Program-made: the position numbers and the translations under genes
The notes under the pieces: generated by a model
What the model was told of the DNA's origin: nothing
Databases searched by the model: none
What the model saw: only the letters and a program-made list of their open reading frames with translations
Source: a bacterium
GTDB lineage: Bacteria; UBP14; UBA6098; JAFGQG01
Assembly: GCA_016930435.1 (NCBI GenBank)
Contig: JAFGGQ010000009.1
Location: forward strand, 1 to 13,124
Direction: 5' to 3'
DNA: 13,124 nucleotides
Shown: positions 8,801 to 13,124 of the stretch, one piece after another
Layout of the letters: every line of letters starts with the position of its first letter
How positions within the stretch are numbered: the first letter of the stretch is position 1

Positions 8801-11800
8801 GTTGGGCCGGAACCGGCGAGTGGGCTTACAGCGGCCCTGAAAGCCTGGCTTACGCTCATATTATGGAACCTTGCGAGGAGGAAGCGCAGTGGACGCTGCA
8901 GTATTACCTAACCGTTAACAGCCCCCATGGCATTCCCTATGGGCAGGGCTGGTATAACGCCGGATCTGAAGCAAATTTCGGGGTTGATCCCGATACCTTT
9001 GACGTTGGTCCCGGCTCAAGATTCCAGTTCGCACTTTGGAACGGAACCGGTTCCGGCTCTTATACAGGGCCCGAAAACCCCTCCGGGTGCATTATGAACG
9101 GACCAATTACCGAAGATGCTGCATGGGACCATCAATTCTATCTCACCCTGAATTACTCCGGATGCGGCGGGGCAACGCCTATCCAAAACGGGGAAGGATG
9201 GCATCCCGCCTTCAACTGGACCCCAATCAGCACTGAAGATATAGTATATTCGGGAGCAGTTCGTTATCATTTCGACCATTGGGAGGTGGATTCCGGCGGG
9301 GTGATTATGGATGATACCTTAATCCTGACCCAGACATTTATGGATACGGCTCATACTGCTACGGCTCGCTATTCCGCTTTTGAAGTCAGCCCCCCTGATA
9401 CCACTTACGTCCTGGCAAATGATACCGTTGATATCCCCATAATCCTTTATAATAACCTATCTTTGGATATTTTAAGTGTAGGATTGAACCTGGATTATCC
9501 CCACCATATTCTGACCTTCCTGGGGATAGAAGGCTTGCGCGAGGGTATTCCCTGGACCACCATCATCGGAACCCCTATGGATAGCAATACAATCCAGATC
9601 TATGCAACTCAATCGGGGACAACGGTTGATCCTCCTGAGACCCTCTTCTTTGCTAAATTCTATGCTCATGCAGGTTTGGCGGGTATCGGTGAATTGAATT
9701 GTTATAATCTGATTTACAGCCTGGCTGGTGCTGATAGCCGTCCCGGTACCGTCATCGTTCAGGGTTCGGTAACTATCACTGTACAACTGGATTTTGCCGC
9801 CCCCGGCGCCCAGGTTCGGGTTGATGGAGTCTGGCATGATTCGCCATACACGGCAACCTGGCTTTCCGCATCTTTGCATGAGATATCTGCACCTCCTTAT
9901 TTCAATATCGATCCTGAAACACGGCGGCGATGGGATAACTGGAGCGATGGGGGTACTATTACCCATAATATTGCCCCTGTGGTTAACGATACCTTCACCG
10001 CATCATACCAGCTGCAATACTATCTTTTTGTTAATTCTGCCCGGGGAACCGTATCCGGTCAGGGTTGGTATGATGCAGGGAATCCTGCTAACTTCGGGGT
10101 TACACCCGATAGCATAGAAGCAGGGGGAACCCGCTATATATTCCAATCCTGGACAGGAACAGGGAGCGGGTCATATTCCGGCTCCAATAACCCGGCAACC
10201 GTTAATATGAATAATTCCATTACGGAAGTTGCAAACTGGCAAACGCAATACTATCTCACCATACTCAACGGCGGAAGAGGGTCAGTTATCGGTTCAGGCT
10301 GGTTCCTTGCTGGATCGCATCCTGAATTTGAGGTTACTCCCACCATTATCGATTCCACTGCGACTATACGATACATCTTTAAGCAGTGGACGGGTATTGG
10401 ACCCGGCTCCTATACGGGCAGTACCAATCCCGGATCATGTACTATGAACGGTCCGGTAACCGAAACGGTGGTTTGGACCAGGCAATATTATCTAACCGTG
10501 GATAATGGCGGCCGTTCAACCCCGGCTGGTGAGGGCTGGTACGACCAGGGCGTTCTGGCAGGATTCAGCATCGCCCCGGGAATAGTGGACTCTACAGCCG
10601 ATATCCGCTTTGTATTCAATGGTTGGACAGGATTGGGTTCCGGTTCATACACCGGCAGCGCTAATCCAGGCGAATGCACCATGAACGGCCCAATAACCGA
10701 AACCGCCAACTGGCGAATACAGTATTACCTCCGGGTTACCTCCGATTGGGGGGCGGTATCCGGTCAGGGATGGTATAATGCCGGGGTCATCGCTAATTTT
10801 GGTGTAACCCCTGATACAGTCCTGGAAACCGGAACCAGACACATCTTCCAGCGCTGGGATGGAACAGGCGATGCAGCATATTCCGGCCCCCTCAATCCCG
10901 CTTCCTGCACGGTCAATGGCCCTCTAAATGAACAGGCTATCTGGACCAATCAGTATTACCTTACAGTATATAACGGTGGTTATGGCACCCCGTCCGGCGA
11001 AGGTTGGTATGATTCCGGCGCTATAGCAGTATTTTCAATCTGGCCTGAGACCATTCCCGTTACAGACAGTGTGAGAGTATTATTTTCCCGCTGGGCGGGT
11101 ACTGGCCCGGGCGCTTACAACGGCCCCGATAACCCGGCAGGATGTTATATGAATAACCCTATCCGCGAAGAAGCCATCTGGAATACACAATATTACTTGA
11201 CAATATTGTCAGAATATGGTATAACTTACGGCGAGGGTTGGTATAGCCAAGGTGCCACTGCGGAATTTTGGATTGAGCCTGAAACGGTTAATGTTCTGGA
11301 TTCCCGCTTTGTTTTCGGCCAATGGTCAGGTTTTGGTGATGAGAGTTATTCCGGTCCCATCAATCCCGGGCAGTGCGTTTTGAATGAGCCTGTAACAGAA
11401 GAGGCCTTGTGGTCCGAGGAAGTTTTTCTGGATCTGGATTATAGCGGCTGCGGGGCGGCGGTCCCCGATCAATGGGGAGAAGGGTGGTACCCGCTGGGTT
11501 CGCTGGTGGATATCTATACTGCTCATGTTATATATGATGGCGGAACCCGATATTCCTTCGATCATTGGTCTGGAGCAGTATTCACTGATCCTGCAGATTG
11601 GCATACTACGCTAACTGTGGACAGTACAATCCTCGTGATCGCCCATTACGCTGCATTCGAGGTCAGTACTCCGGATACTTTCTGGGGGTATCCCGGCGAT
11701 ACCGTTAATATCCCCATAATTTTGTATGATGATTCTATTTTCAGCCTGGATTCCCTGGGATTGGATTTCTATTATGATGATTCGCTTCTGCATTATGTTG

Positions 11801-13124
11801 GGATACTTGAGAGTGCGATTGCCTGGGACAGTTTATTTGCCTGGGAGCCGCCCACCATGTCTTCTGACAGTCGAATAAGGGTTCGCGCCTACAGCGCCAC
11901 ACCGGTAATAACCTCTCCCCCGGAAACCCTCTTCTTCTTCCGGATGGAAGTGGACACCGGAGCCTCCGGGTACTGCCCACTCCTGCTTAGAAACCTGAGT
12001 CATGATCTTGTTTCTGCTCAGACTGTAGATGGAATCTTTATCACCAATACGAATGTGGAAGTGGTTGTTCAGAATCAGTTTGGCGGGGATTCCGTCTATG
12101 TTGACGGAATCAAATATGCTTCTCCATATACGGTTATCTGGGCTCCGGGCACTCCCCATGAGATCTCGGTTGATCAGGTGATCCCAGAAGATGCTGGTGT
12201 CCGTTATGACTTTACCGTATGGAGTGATGGCAGAATCAGGACCCACATTGTTACCGCATTGAATGATACTACCTTCACCGCTTATTTTGACAGGCAATAC
12301 CTATTTGGAGTATTCAATCCGGACGGCGGCGATACCCCAGTGCCTCCGGTGGGCTCGCACTGGTATGATGAAGGGTTCAATGTACACGCCTATGTAACTT
12401 CCCCTGATGATTTAAACCACCTTTACTGTGCGGGTTATAATGGCACCGGTGATCTGGCTCCTGGCGGGACCGGAAGCGACGTGGAATTTGTAATCACCCA
12501 GCCTACTGTTTTGGAATGGATCTGGCAGCAGCAGCTTTATCTGGTAGTCGTTTCTGAATACGGCACTCCTGATCCACCACGTGATACGACCTGGTACAAC
12601 CCCGGTGAAGAGGTAGCCGCAATGGTGGATAGCATAGTTGTATTCGGATCTGATATAAGGCATATCTGCACCGGCTGGTCAGGTGCAGGATCCGTACCCG
12701 TAAGTGGGGTTGGCACTCTGGTTATATTTGTTATTAATGATAATTCTTCCCTTGAATGGCAATGGGATGAGCAGTTTTACCTAAACCTGGCATATTCCGG
12801 TACGGGCGGTACGCCGGTAGCGCAGACCGGCGAAGGATGGTACGATCGTGCTGAATGGGTTGATATTGAAACTCCGGGTTCGGTCTCATCAGGGGATGGG
12901 GTAAGCTACTTCTTTAATTACTGGCGCTCCAACCCACCTGGCGCAACGTTCTCCGATTCATCTCTTACCGTTTGCCAGGTCTTTTTAGATACCCCCTATG
13001 TGGCTATTGCCGTTTACCAGCAAGGAGTTAGAGTAGCTGTCATTAAAGAACCAAGGGAAGCTTACGGGTCCATCCTGGTGGACTCATTGGACTATCCCGG
13101 GGCAGATAGTATCCTGGTCTGGTT
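2797..13124 (+). CDS. Giant secreted modular repeat protein with cohesin-like domains (3' end outside window)
   Basis: One open frame of 3442 complete codons with no stop, truncated by the window end. The start ATG2797 follows a perfect Shine-Dalgarno and opens a signal peptide (residues 1-23), so the protein is exported. Next comes a unique beta-rich domain (about 24-229), then seven super-repeats of order B - A(n) - A' - C. B (about 80 aa) carries VDG...SP...W and W-S-D...H. A (about 78 aa) carries G-x-GWY, W-x-G-x-G, a Y-[ST]-G-P-x-NP-like stretch and an MN-x-P-like end. A' is an A variant with SGCG. C (about 133 aa) has the cohesin-like pattern PPDT..PG..V.IP...YD...L...TLF...F. B and A/A' resemble InlB-B-repeat/Flg_new-type small domains. 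By inference it is a surface scaffold, stalk or adhesin. No catalytic motif, dockerin, SLH, LPXTG or type IX sorting domain is visible. It probably has its own promoter. The exact partner and anchor are unknown. Confidence 0.93.
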   Translation, partial: MNIKRYLFFAGLFWLVFSGSLFAVESDPVELPGSGHIMQVHQDTIWGYWGNCIGFPLNCLSTIPVGLPSVYTEWEVGIYRTCFNPLTDNFTNKIVPLEFSIFGIPDDAVIEYVTLGLNTDSTYSNHLAPPFHIKAYDMLDARPSTGLSVTVYTDAVSGNTYFTSSTINTGVYSFHLNAQATTDMQNQLTQDWFAVGINLDETVIGSTDTTYLTLNNTASEHFLIVGYMIPVEVTIQNSFSGGQVIVDWDYKDSPFDTVWHPEELHTIAVDSIQTLPSYVRYLFRGWSDEGSRIHQIQPESDTVFTAYYDSLFRLLVMSDYGIAYGSGWYLPLTSRLFWVTPETVYVGGVRHAFQGWIGTGSGSYTGPSDSAMVTMNEPLIERAQWDTSYFLALDDSGCGAGEPYQTGAGWYAPDTWANIATSDSVYDTLSGEWFFFHHWTGGVFADSMNRSTQVYVDGPLQAIAVYHPPVRLWVFPPDTTDGTPMSVVQIPVIFEATVPFPIDSFGFSIYFDNSILSFVSVTEALIDWDTLEAFDLSSGPAGQVIAGGGSILPETVYSPDTLFYFNFSVRLGVSGECLLQFGDFLGDLAGAITYDGIFRVETALHNVMIRTSFGGGQVYVDGTSFPSPYIDTWTSGEFHEIGADSLYEPALGVRLKFDSWSDSGELVHDAAVISDSIFTALYDTILGLLVESSYGVAYGSGWYEKGSAVPFWVEPETISVSDSTQLIFTGWDGLGLGAYTGPDNPANCVMGSPIQETAEWQSEHYIGLDFLGCGTAIPLQAGEGWYEQDTWAAISTPDSVSDGVRWYYFQWWLGGTFTDRYASSTNILVNAPHTATAVYSGEPGYFRVSPPDTVVGTPGGLILIPAIFSASGPMEMDTVLFDFNYDANIITFLRMQESAVDWDTVLGFDNSVGDSGLVTVIAGNSYGSFLLFPPETLFYFVFRVNPGVSRQSILHFDNFLFDLAGATTADGVLIIRGRVEAVVDVNFEGGSVWVDGTSYSTPYYASWLLNSEHLLEADSLQHGLPGVRMVYRNWSDGGNRAHLVTVNTDTSFIAYYHPQFMLTVESPFGTTEGSGWFEEGDTANFRVFPETLSFPLAEHYFVGWEGFGDSSYSGPDNPAWCLMYSPVRERARWTHNYYLQLAYSGCGLAIPAQTGEGWYMEGTWAGITTDSIVYDGADTFYFLYWGGATFAEPYEHSTMAYVDAPGLVATAYYGTSPAFIAVGPPDTTYGASGEYVLLPVILHTGEPVEMDTIALNVLFSANIIDYLIAIRASVDWDVLLGTDLSSGPAGKVNVFAASAAPNTLMDKDTLFNLVFFVNGDSGETGVRPDSLKFDLNAALPIRGIFIIGEVVNVLITTSFGDGEVIVDGIRYGAPHLETWAVGSEHLIRADLFQPYNPDTQYVFRNWSDGGAMGHYVTVLSDTLFVANYGYQFRLTVDNGGHGTTYGDGWYNEGLRVPFRVEPETVTVGGIRYIFMRWQGNGTGSYSGPNNPASCVMNAAITELALWNTQYYLSLNYSGCGAGIPYQEGEGWYNELAWAPVLSDEIVYDGDNRYHFNYWTGTLFADSSNWETAALVDSVRTATAFYSAFEVSPPDSLFALPGEIVRIPIFLYNNEIMYIDTVCFDFYFNNNLLSFLGMVPGDIPFDSIYGIDNSAGPFGNIETGAFSGLEHEVDPPVIVFFLLFRVRPGTGFSRLELDNLSCDLTGAYTRQGWLVVTSPVEVTITSEAGGMVYMDGVGYPSPLDTLWAIGSPHLIAVDPVVPVADDSIRMVFVRWSDAGALEHTASAIGDTQFTAFYVLQYHLWVASPLGSTSGAGWYFAGDSAYISIDPDSIMIGDSIMYIFDDWIGTGDISYTGPDNPAMVIVNSPIVEVANWEHWYYLTVDNGGHATANGEGWYPAGALAYFSVDPETVMVDATHRVTFSAWDGFGPGAYSGSDNPASVIMNNPVREVASWLDQYYLTILNGGYGTVTGEGWYTYGDSALFYITPTVFDVDRDIRYLFDGWAGTGEWAYSGPESLAYAHIMEPCEEEAQWTLQYYLTVNSPHGIPYGQGWYNAGSEANFGVDPDTFDVGPGSRFQFALWNGTGSGSYTGPENPSGCIMNGPITEDAAWDHQFYLTLNYSGCGGATPIQNGEGWHPAFNWTPISTEDIVYSGAVRYHFDHWEVDSGGVIMDDTLILTQTFMDTAHTATARYSAFEVSPPDTTYVLANDTVDIPIILYNNLSLDILSVGLNLDYPHHILTFLGIEGLREGIPWTTIIGTPMDSNTIQIYATQSGTTVDPPETLFFAKFYAHAGLAGIGELNCYNLIYSLAGADSRPGTVIVQGSVTITVQLDFAAPGAQVRVDGVWHDSPYTATWLSASLHEISAPPYFNIDPETRRRWDNWSDGGTITHNIAPVVNDTFTASYQLQYYLFVNSARGTVSGQGWYDAGNPANFGVTPDSIEAGGTRYIFQSWTGTGSGSYSGSNNPATVNMNNSITEVANWQTQYYLTILNGGRGSVIGSGWFLAGSHPEFEVTPTIIDSTATIRYIFKQWTGIGPGSYTGSTNPGSCTMNGPVTETVVWTRQYYLTVDNGGRSTPAGEGWYDQGVLAGFSIAPGIVDSTADIRFVFNGWTGLGSGSYTGSANPGECTMNGPITETANWRIQYYLRVTSDWGAVSGQGWYNAGVIANFGVTPDTVLETGTRHIFQRWDGTGDAAYSGPLNPASCTVNGPLNEQAIWTNQYYLTVYNGGYGTPSGEGWYDSGAIAVFSIWPETIPVTDSVRVLFSRWAGTGPGAYNGPDNPAGCYMNNPIREEAIWNTQYYLTILSEYGITYGEGWYSQGATAEFWIEPETVNVLDSRFVFGQWSGFGDESYSGPINPGQCVLNEPVTEEALWSEEVFLDLDYSGCGAAVPDQWGEGWYPLGSLVDIYTAHVIYDGGTRYSFDHWSGAVFTDPADWHTTLTVDSTILVIAHYAAFEVSTPDTFWGYPGDTVNIPIILYDDSIFSLDSLGLDFYYDDSLLHYVGILESAIAWDSLFAWEPPTMSSDSRIRVRAYSATPVITSPPETLFFFRMEVDTGASGYCPLLLRNLSHDLVSAQTVDGIFITNTNVEVVVQNQFGGDSVYVDGIKYASPYTVIWAPGTPHEISVDQVIPEDAGVRYDFTVWSDGRIRTHIVTALNDTTFTAYFDRQYLFGVFNPDGGDTPVPPVGSHWYDEGFNVHAYVTSPDDLNHLYCAGYNGTGDLAPGGTGSDVEFVITQPTVLEWIWQQQLYLVVVSEYGTPDPPRDTTWYNPGEEVAAMVDSIVVFGSDIRHICTGWSGAGSVPVSGVGTLVIFVINDNSSLEWQWDEQFYLNLAYSGTGGTPVAQTGEGWYDRAEWVDIETPGSVSSGDGVSYFFNYWRSNPPGATFSDSSLTVCQVFLDTPYVAIAVYQQGVRVAVIKEPREAYGSILVDSLDYPGADSILVW
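2866..3486 (+). other. Unique N-terminal beta-sandwich-like domain of the giant protein
   Basis: About 207 residues (24-230) found once in the window, occupying the place before the first B module. The pattern PLEFSIFGIPDDAVIEYVTL near residues 97-116, later LQ-type and WFAVGINL stretches, and the end EHFLIVGY recall bacterial jelly-roll/DNRLRE-type domains. Those read roughly 'F.l..IP..a.I..a.L.l' and end in a 'P.L.V.Y' strand. Three Cys (residues 52, 59 and 82) are present. A carbohydrate-binding or capping role is possible, but the family match is only by eye. Confidence 0.5.
3487..4599 (+). repeat. Super-repeat unit 1 (B1-A1-A'1-C1)
   Basis: Modules by approximate position: B1 3487-3720 (VIVDWDYKDSP, then FRGWSDEGSRIH); A1 3721-3960 (YGSGWY, WIGTGSGSYTGP, VTMNEP); A'1 3961-4197 (DDSGCGAGEP, TGAGWY, HWTGGVFAD); C1 4198-4599 (cohesin-like: PPDTTDGTP, VQIPVIF, IYFDNSILSF, SPDTLFYFNF, final AGAITYDGIF). 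A1 has no Cys in the position where later A modules have 'NP..C'. This is the basic 1.1-kb unit with one A module. Confidence 0.85.
4600..5727 (+). repeat. Super-repeat unit 2 (B2-A2-A'2-C2)
   Basis: B2 4600-4842 (GGGQVYVDGTSFPSP, FDSWSDSGELVH, SDSIFTALY); A2 4843-5085 (YGSGWY, WDGLGLGAYTGPDNPANC); A'2 5086-5313 (FLGCGTAIP, GEGWYEQDTW, ATAVY); C2 5314-5727 (cohesin-like: SPPDTVVGTPGG, IPAIF, FNYDANIITF, PPETLFYFVF, LAGATTADGV). C2 is one of the clearest cohesin-like copies, with intact N-terminal strand, YD motif and TLF strand. Confidence 0.85.
5728..6840 (+). repeat. Super-repeat unit 3 (B3-A3-A'3-C3)
   Basis: B3 5728-5964 (GGSVWVDGTSYSTP, YRNWSDGGNRAH, TDTSFIAYY); A3 5965-6204 (GSGWFEEG, WEGFGDSSYSGPDNPAWC); A'3 6205-6435 (AYSGCGLAIP, GEGWYMEGTW, ATAYY); C3 6436-6840 (cohesin-like: GPPDTTYGASG, LLPVIL, VLFSANIIDYL, VDWDVLLG, KDTLFNLVFFV). 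A3 has GWF in place of GWY. Module order and length match units 1 and 2. Confidence 0.85.
6841..7947 (+). repeat. Super-repeat unit 4 (B4-A4-A'4-C4)
   Basis: B4 6841-7080 (GEVIVDGIRYGAP, FRNWSDGGAMGH, SDTLFVANY); A4 7081-7320 (TVDNGGHGTTYGDGWY, WQGNGTGSYSGPNNPASC); A'4 7321-7551 (NYSGCGAGIP, GEGWYNELAW, YWTGTLFADS); C4 7552-7947 (cohesin-like: SPPDSLFALPG, RIPIFLY, FYFNNNLLSFLG, VIVFFLLFRV). C4 has PPVIVFF where the other copies have a TLF strand, and two internal Cys. Confidence 0.85.
7948..9765 (+). repeat. Super-repeat unit 5, expanded (B5-A5..A8-A'5-C5)
   Basis: B5 7948-8184 (GGMVYMDGVGYPSP, FVRWSDAGALEH). Four tandem A modules follow: A5 8185-8427 (SGAGWYFAG), A6 8428-8664 (DNGGHATANGEGWY), A7 8665-8901 (LNGGYGTVTGEGWY) and A8 8902-9135 (YGQGWYNAGSEANFGV). 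A'5 9136-9372 (NYSGCGGATP, GEGWH). C5 9373-9765 (cohesin-like: SPPDTTYVLAN, VDIPIILYNN, LDYPHHILTFLG, PPETLFFAKF). A'5 has His for Tyr in the GWY motif. The unit is about 700 bp longer than units 1-4, entirely through the extra A modules. Confidence 0.85.
9766..12048 (+). repeat. Super-repeat unit 6, most expanded (B6-A9..A14-A'6-C6)
   Basis: B6 9766-10008 (QVRVDGVWHDSP, WDNWSDGGTITH). Six tandem A modules follow: A9 10009-10248, A10 10249-10485, A11 10486-10722, A12 10723-10953, A13 10954-11190, A14 11191-11421. All have GxGW[YF] and a near-canonical SY[ST]G..NP..[CV].[MVL]N stretch. A'6 11422-11649 (DYSGCGAAVP, GEGWYPLG, HWSGAVFTD). C6 11650-12048 (cohesin-like: STPDTFWGYPGD, VNIPIILYDD, FYYDDSLLHYVG, PPETLFFFRM). 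At about 2.3 kb this is the longest unit. A10 and A11 look like the closest pair (IDSTATIRYIF / VDSTADIRFVF). Confidence 0.85.
12049..13017 (+). repeat. Super-repeat unit 7, divergent (B7-A15-A16-A'7, no cohesin-like module seen)
   Basis: B7 12049-12288 (GGDSVYVDGIKYASP, VWSDGRIRTH, DTTFTAYF) is canonical. A15 12289-12534 and A16 12535-12774 are strongly diverged. The GxGWY motif becomes SHWY or TTWY preceded by proline-rich insertions, and the SYTGP..NP stretch is lost. A'7 12775-13017 keeps TGEGWY but has SGTG in place of SGCG. The sequence directly after A'7 does not start like a C module. Confidence 0.7.
13018..13124 (+). other. Start of an unassigned module at the window end
   Basis: The last 35 codons include VRVAVIKEPREAYGSILVD and later GADSILVW. 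They lack the PPDT..PG...IP start of a cohesin-like C module, which is expected at this point of the super-repeat. The pattern V.V.V....I.VD......VW is closer to the beginning of a B module, so an eighth unit may start here with C skipped. Too little is visible to be sure. Confidence 0.3.

Noticed and set aside
9472-9966. 164-residue open frame on the minus strand
   Set aside because: Antisense to C5/B6 of the giant protein, with no similarity that I can recognise.
11833-12297. 154-residue open frame on the minus strand
   Set aside because: Antisense shadow of module C6/B7, with no signal peptide or family motif. The sense strand encodes clearly conserved modules here.
3487-13017. Regular DNA repeats as a possible CRISPR array or satellite
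   Set aside because: The repeats are in coding frame, hundreds of bases long, diverged at DNA level and conserved at protein level. They are protein modules, not CRISPR or satellite DNA.
3721-13017. Calling the protein an internalin because of InlB-B-repeat-like modules
   Set aside because: No leucine-rich repeats are present and this small domain type is widespread in many phyla. Only the repeat fold is suggested, not the Listeria function.
12289-13124. Dockerin (paired Ca-binding loops) near the end of the visible protein
   Set aside because: I looked for the D-x-[ND]-x-D-G pattern in duplicate and did not find it. The Asp-rich stretches here belong to B/A-type modules.

Overview
The window looks like chromosomal DNA from an uncultured Gram-negative-type bacterium. 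It pairs conserved housekeeping genes with a huge, modular, repeat-built secreted protein of the kind often met in candidate phyla around the FCB group (for example Cloacimonetes, WOR-3, Marinimicrobia or Zixibacteria). That placement is an inference from style only; no rRNA or other strong phylogenetic marker is present. All genes lie on the + strand and use the standard bacterial code. There are no tRNAs, rRNAs, CRISPR arrays, insertion sequences or integrases.

Left part (about 1-2665): a short AT-rich leader with a plausible promoter, then a compact three-gene run. hslU (ATPase of the HslUV protease) is followed after 1 nt by coaD (phosphopantetheine adenylyltransferase). coaD overlaps by an ATGA junction a gene for a 215-residue exported protein of unknown function. 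No hslV is visible in the 154 bases upstream of hslU.

Middle (2666-2796): a 131-nt AT-rich intergenic region with a TATAAT element and a strong AGGAGG ribosome binding site, so the next gene probably has its own promoter.

Right part (2797-13124, nearly 80% of the window): one uninterrupted reading frame of at least 3442 codons that runs off the end of the window. It encodes a signal peptide, an N-terminal beta-rich domain of about 200 residues, then seven copies of a super-repeat with the order B - A(n) - A' - C. B (about 80 aa, WSD...H motif) and A/A' (about 78 aa, G-x-GWY motif) resemble InlB-B-repeat/Flg_new-like small beta domains. C (about 133 aa) closely resembles a cohesin module. The number of tandem A modules is 1,1,1,1,4,6,2, and the seventh unit appears to lack its cohesin-like module. 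The protein reads as a cell-surface scaffold or stalk-like adhesin carrying six cohesin-like domains; its C-terminal anchoring or sorting signal lies outside the window.

This giant repeat protein is the most unusual thing here. The housekeeping genes beside it give no direct hint of its role.
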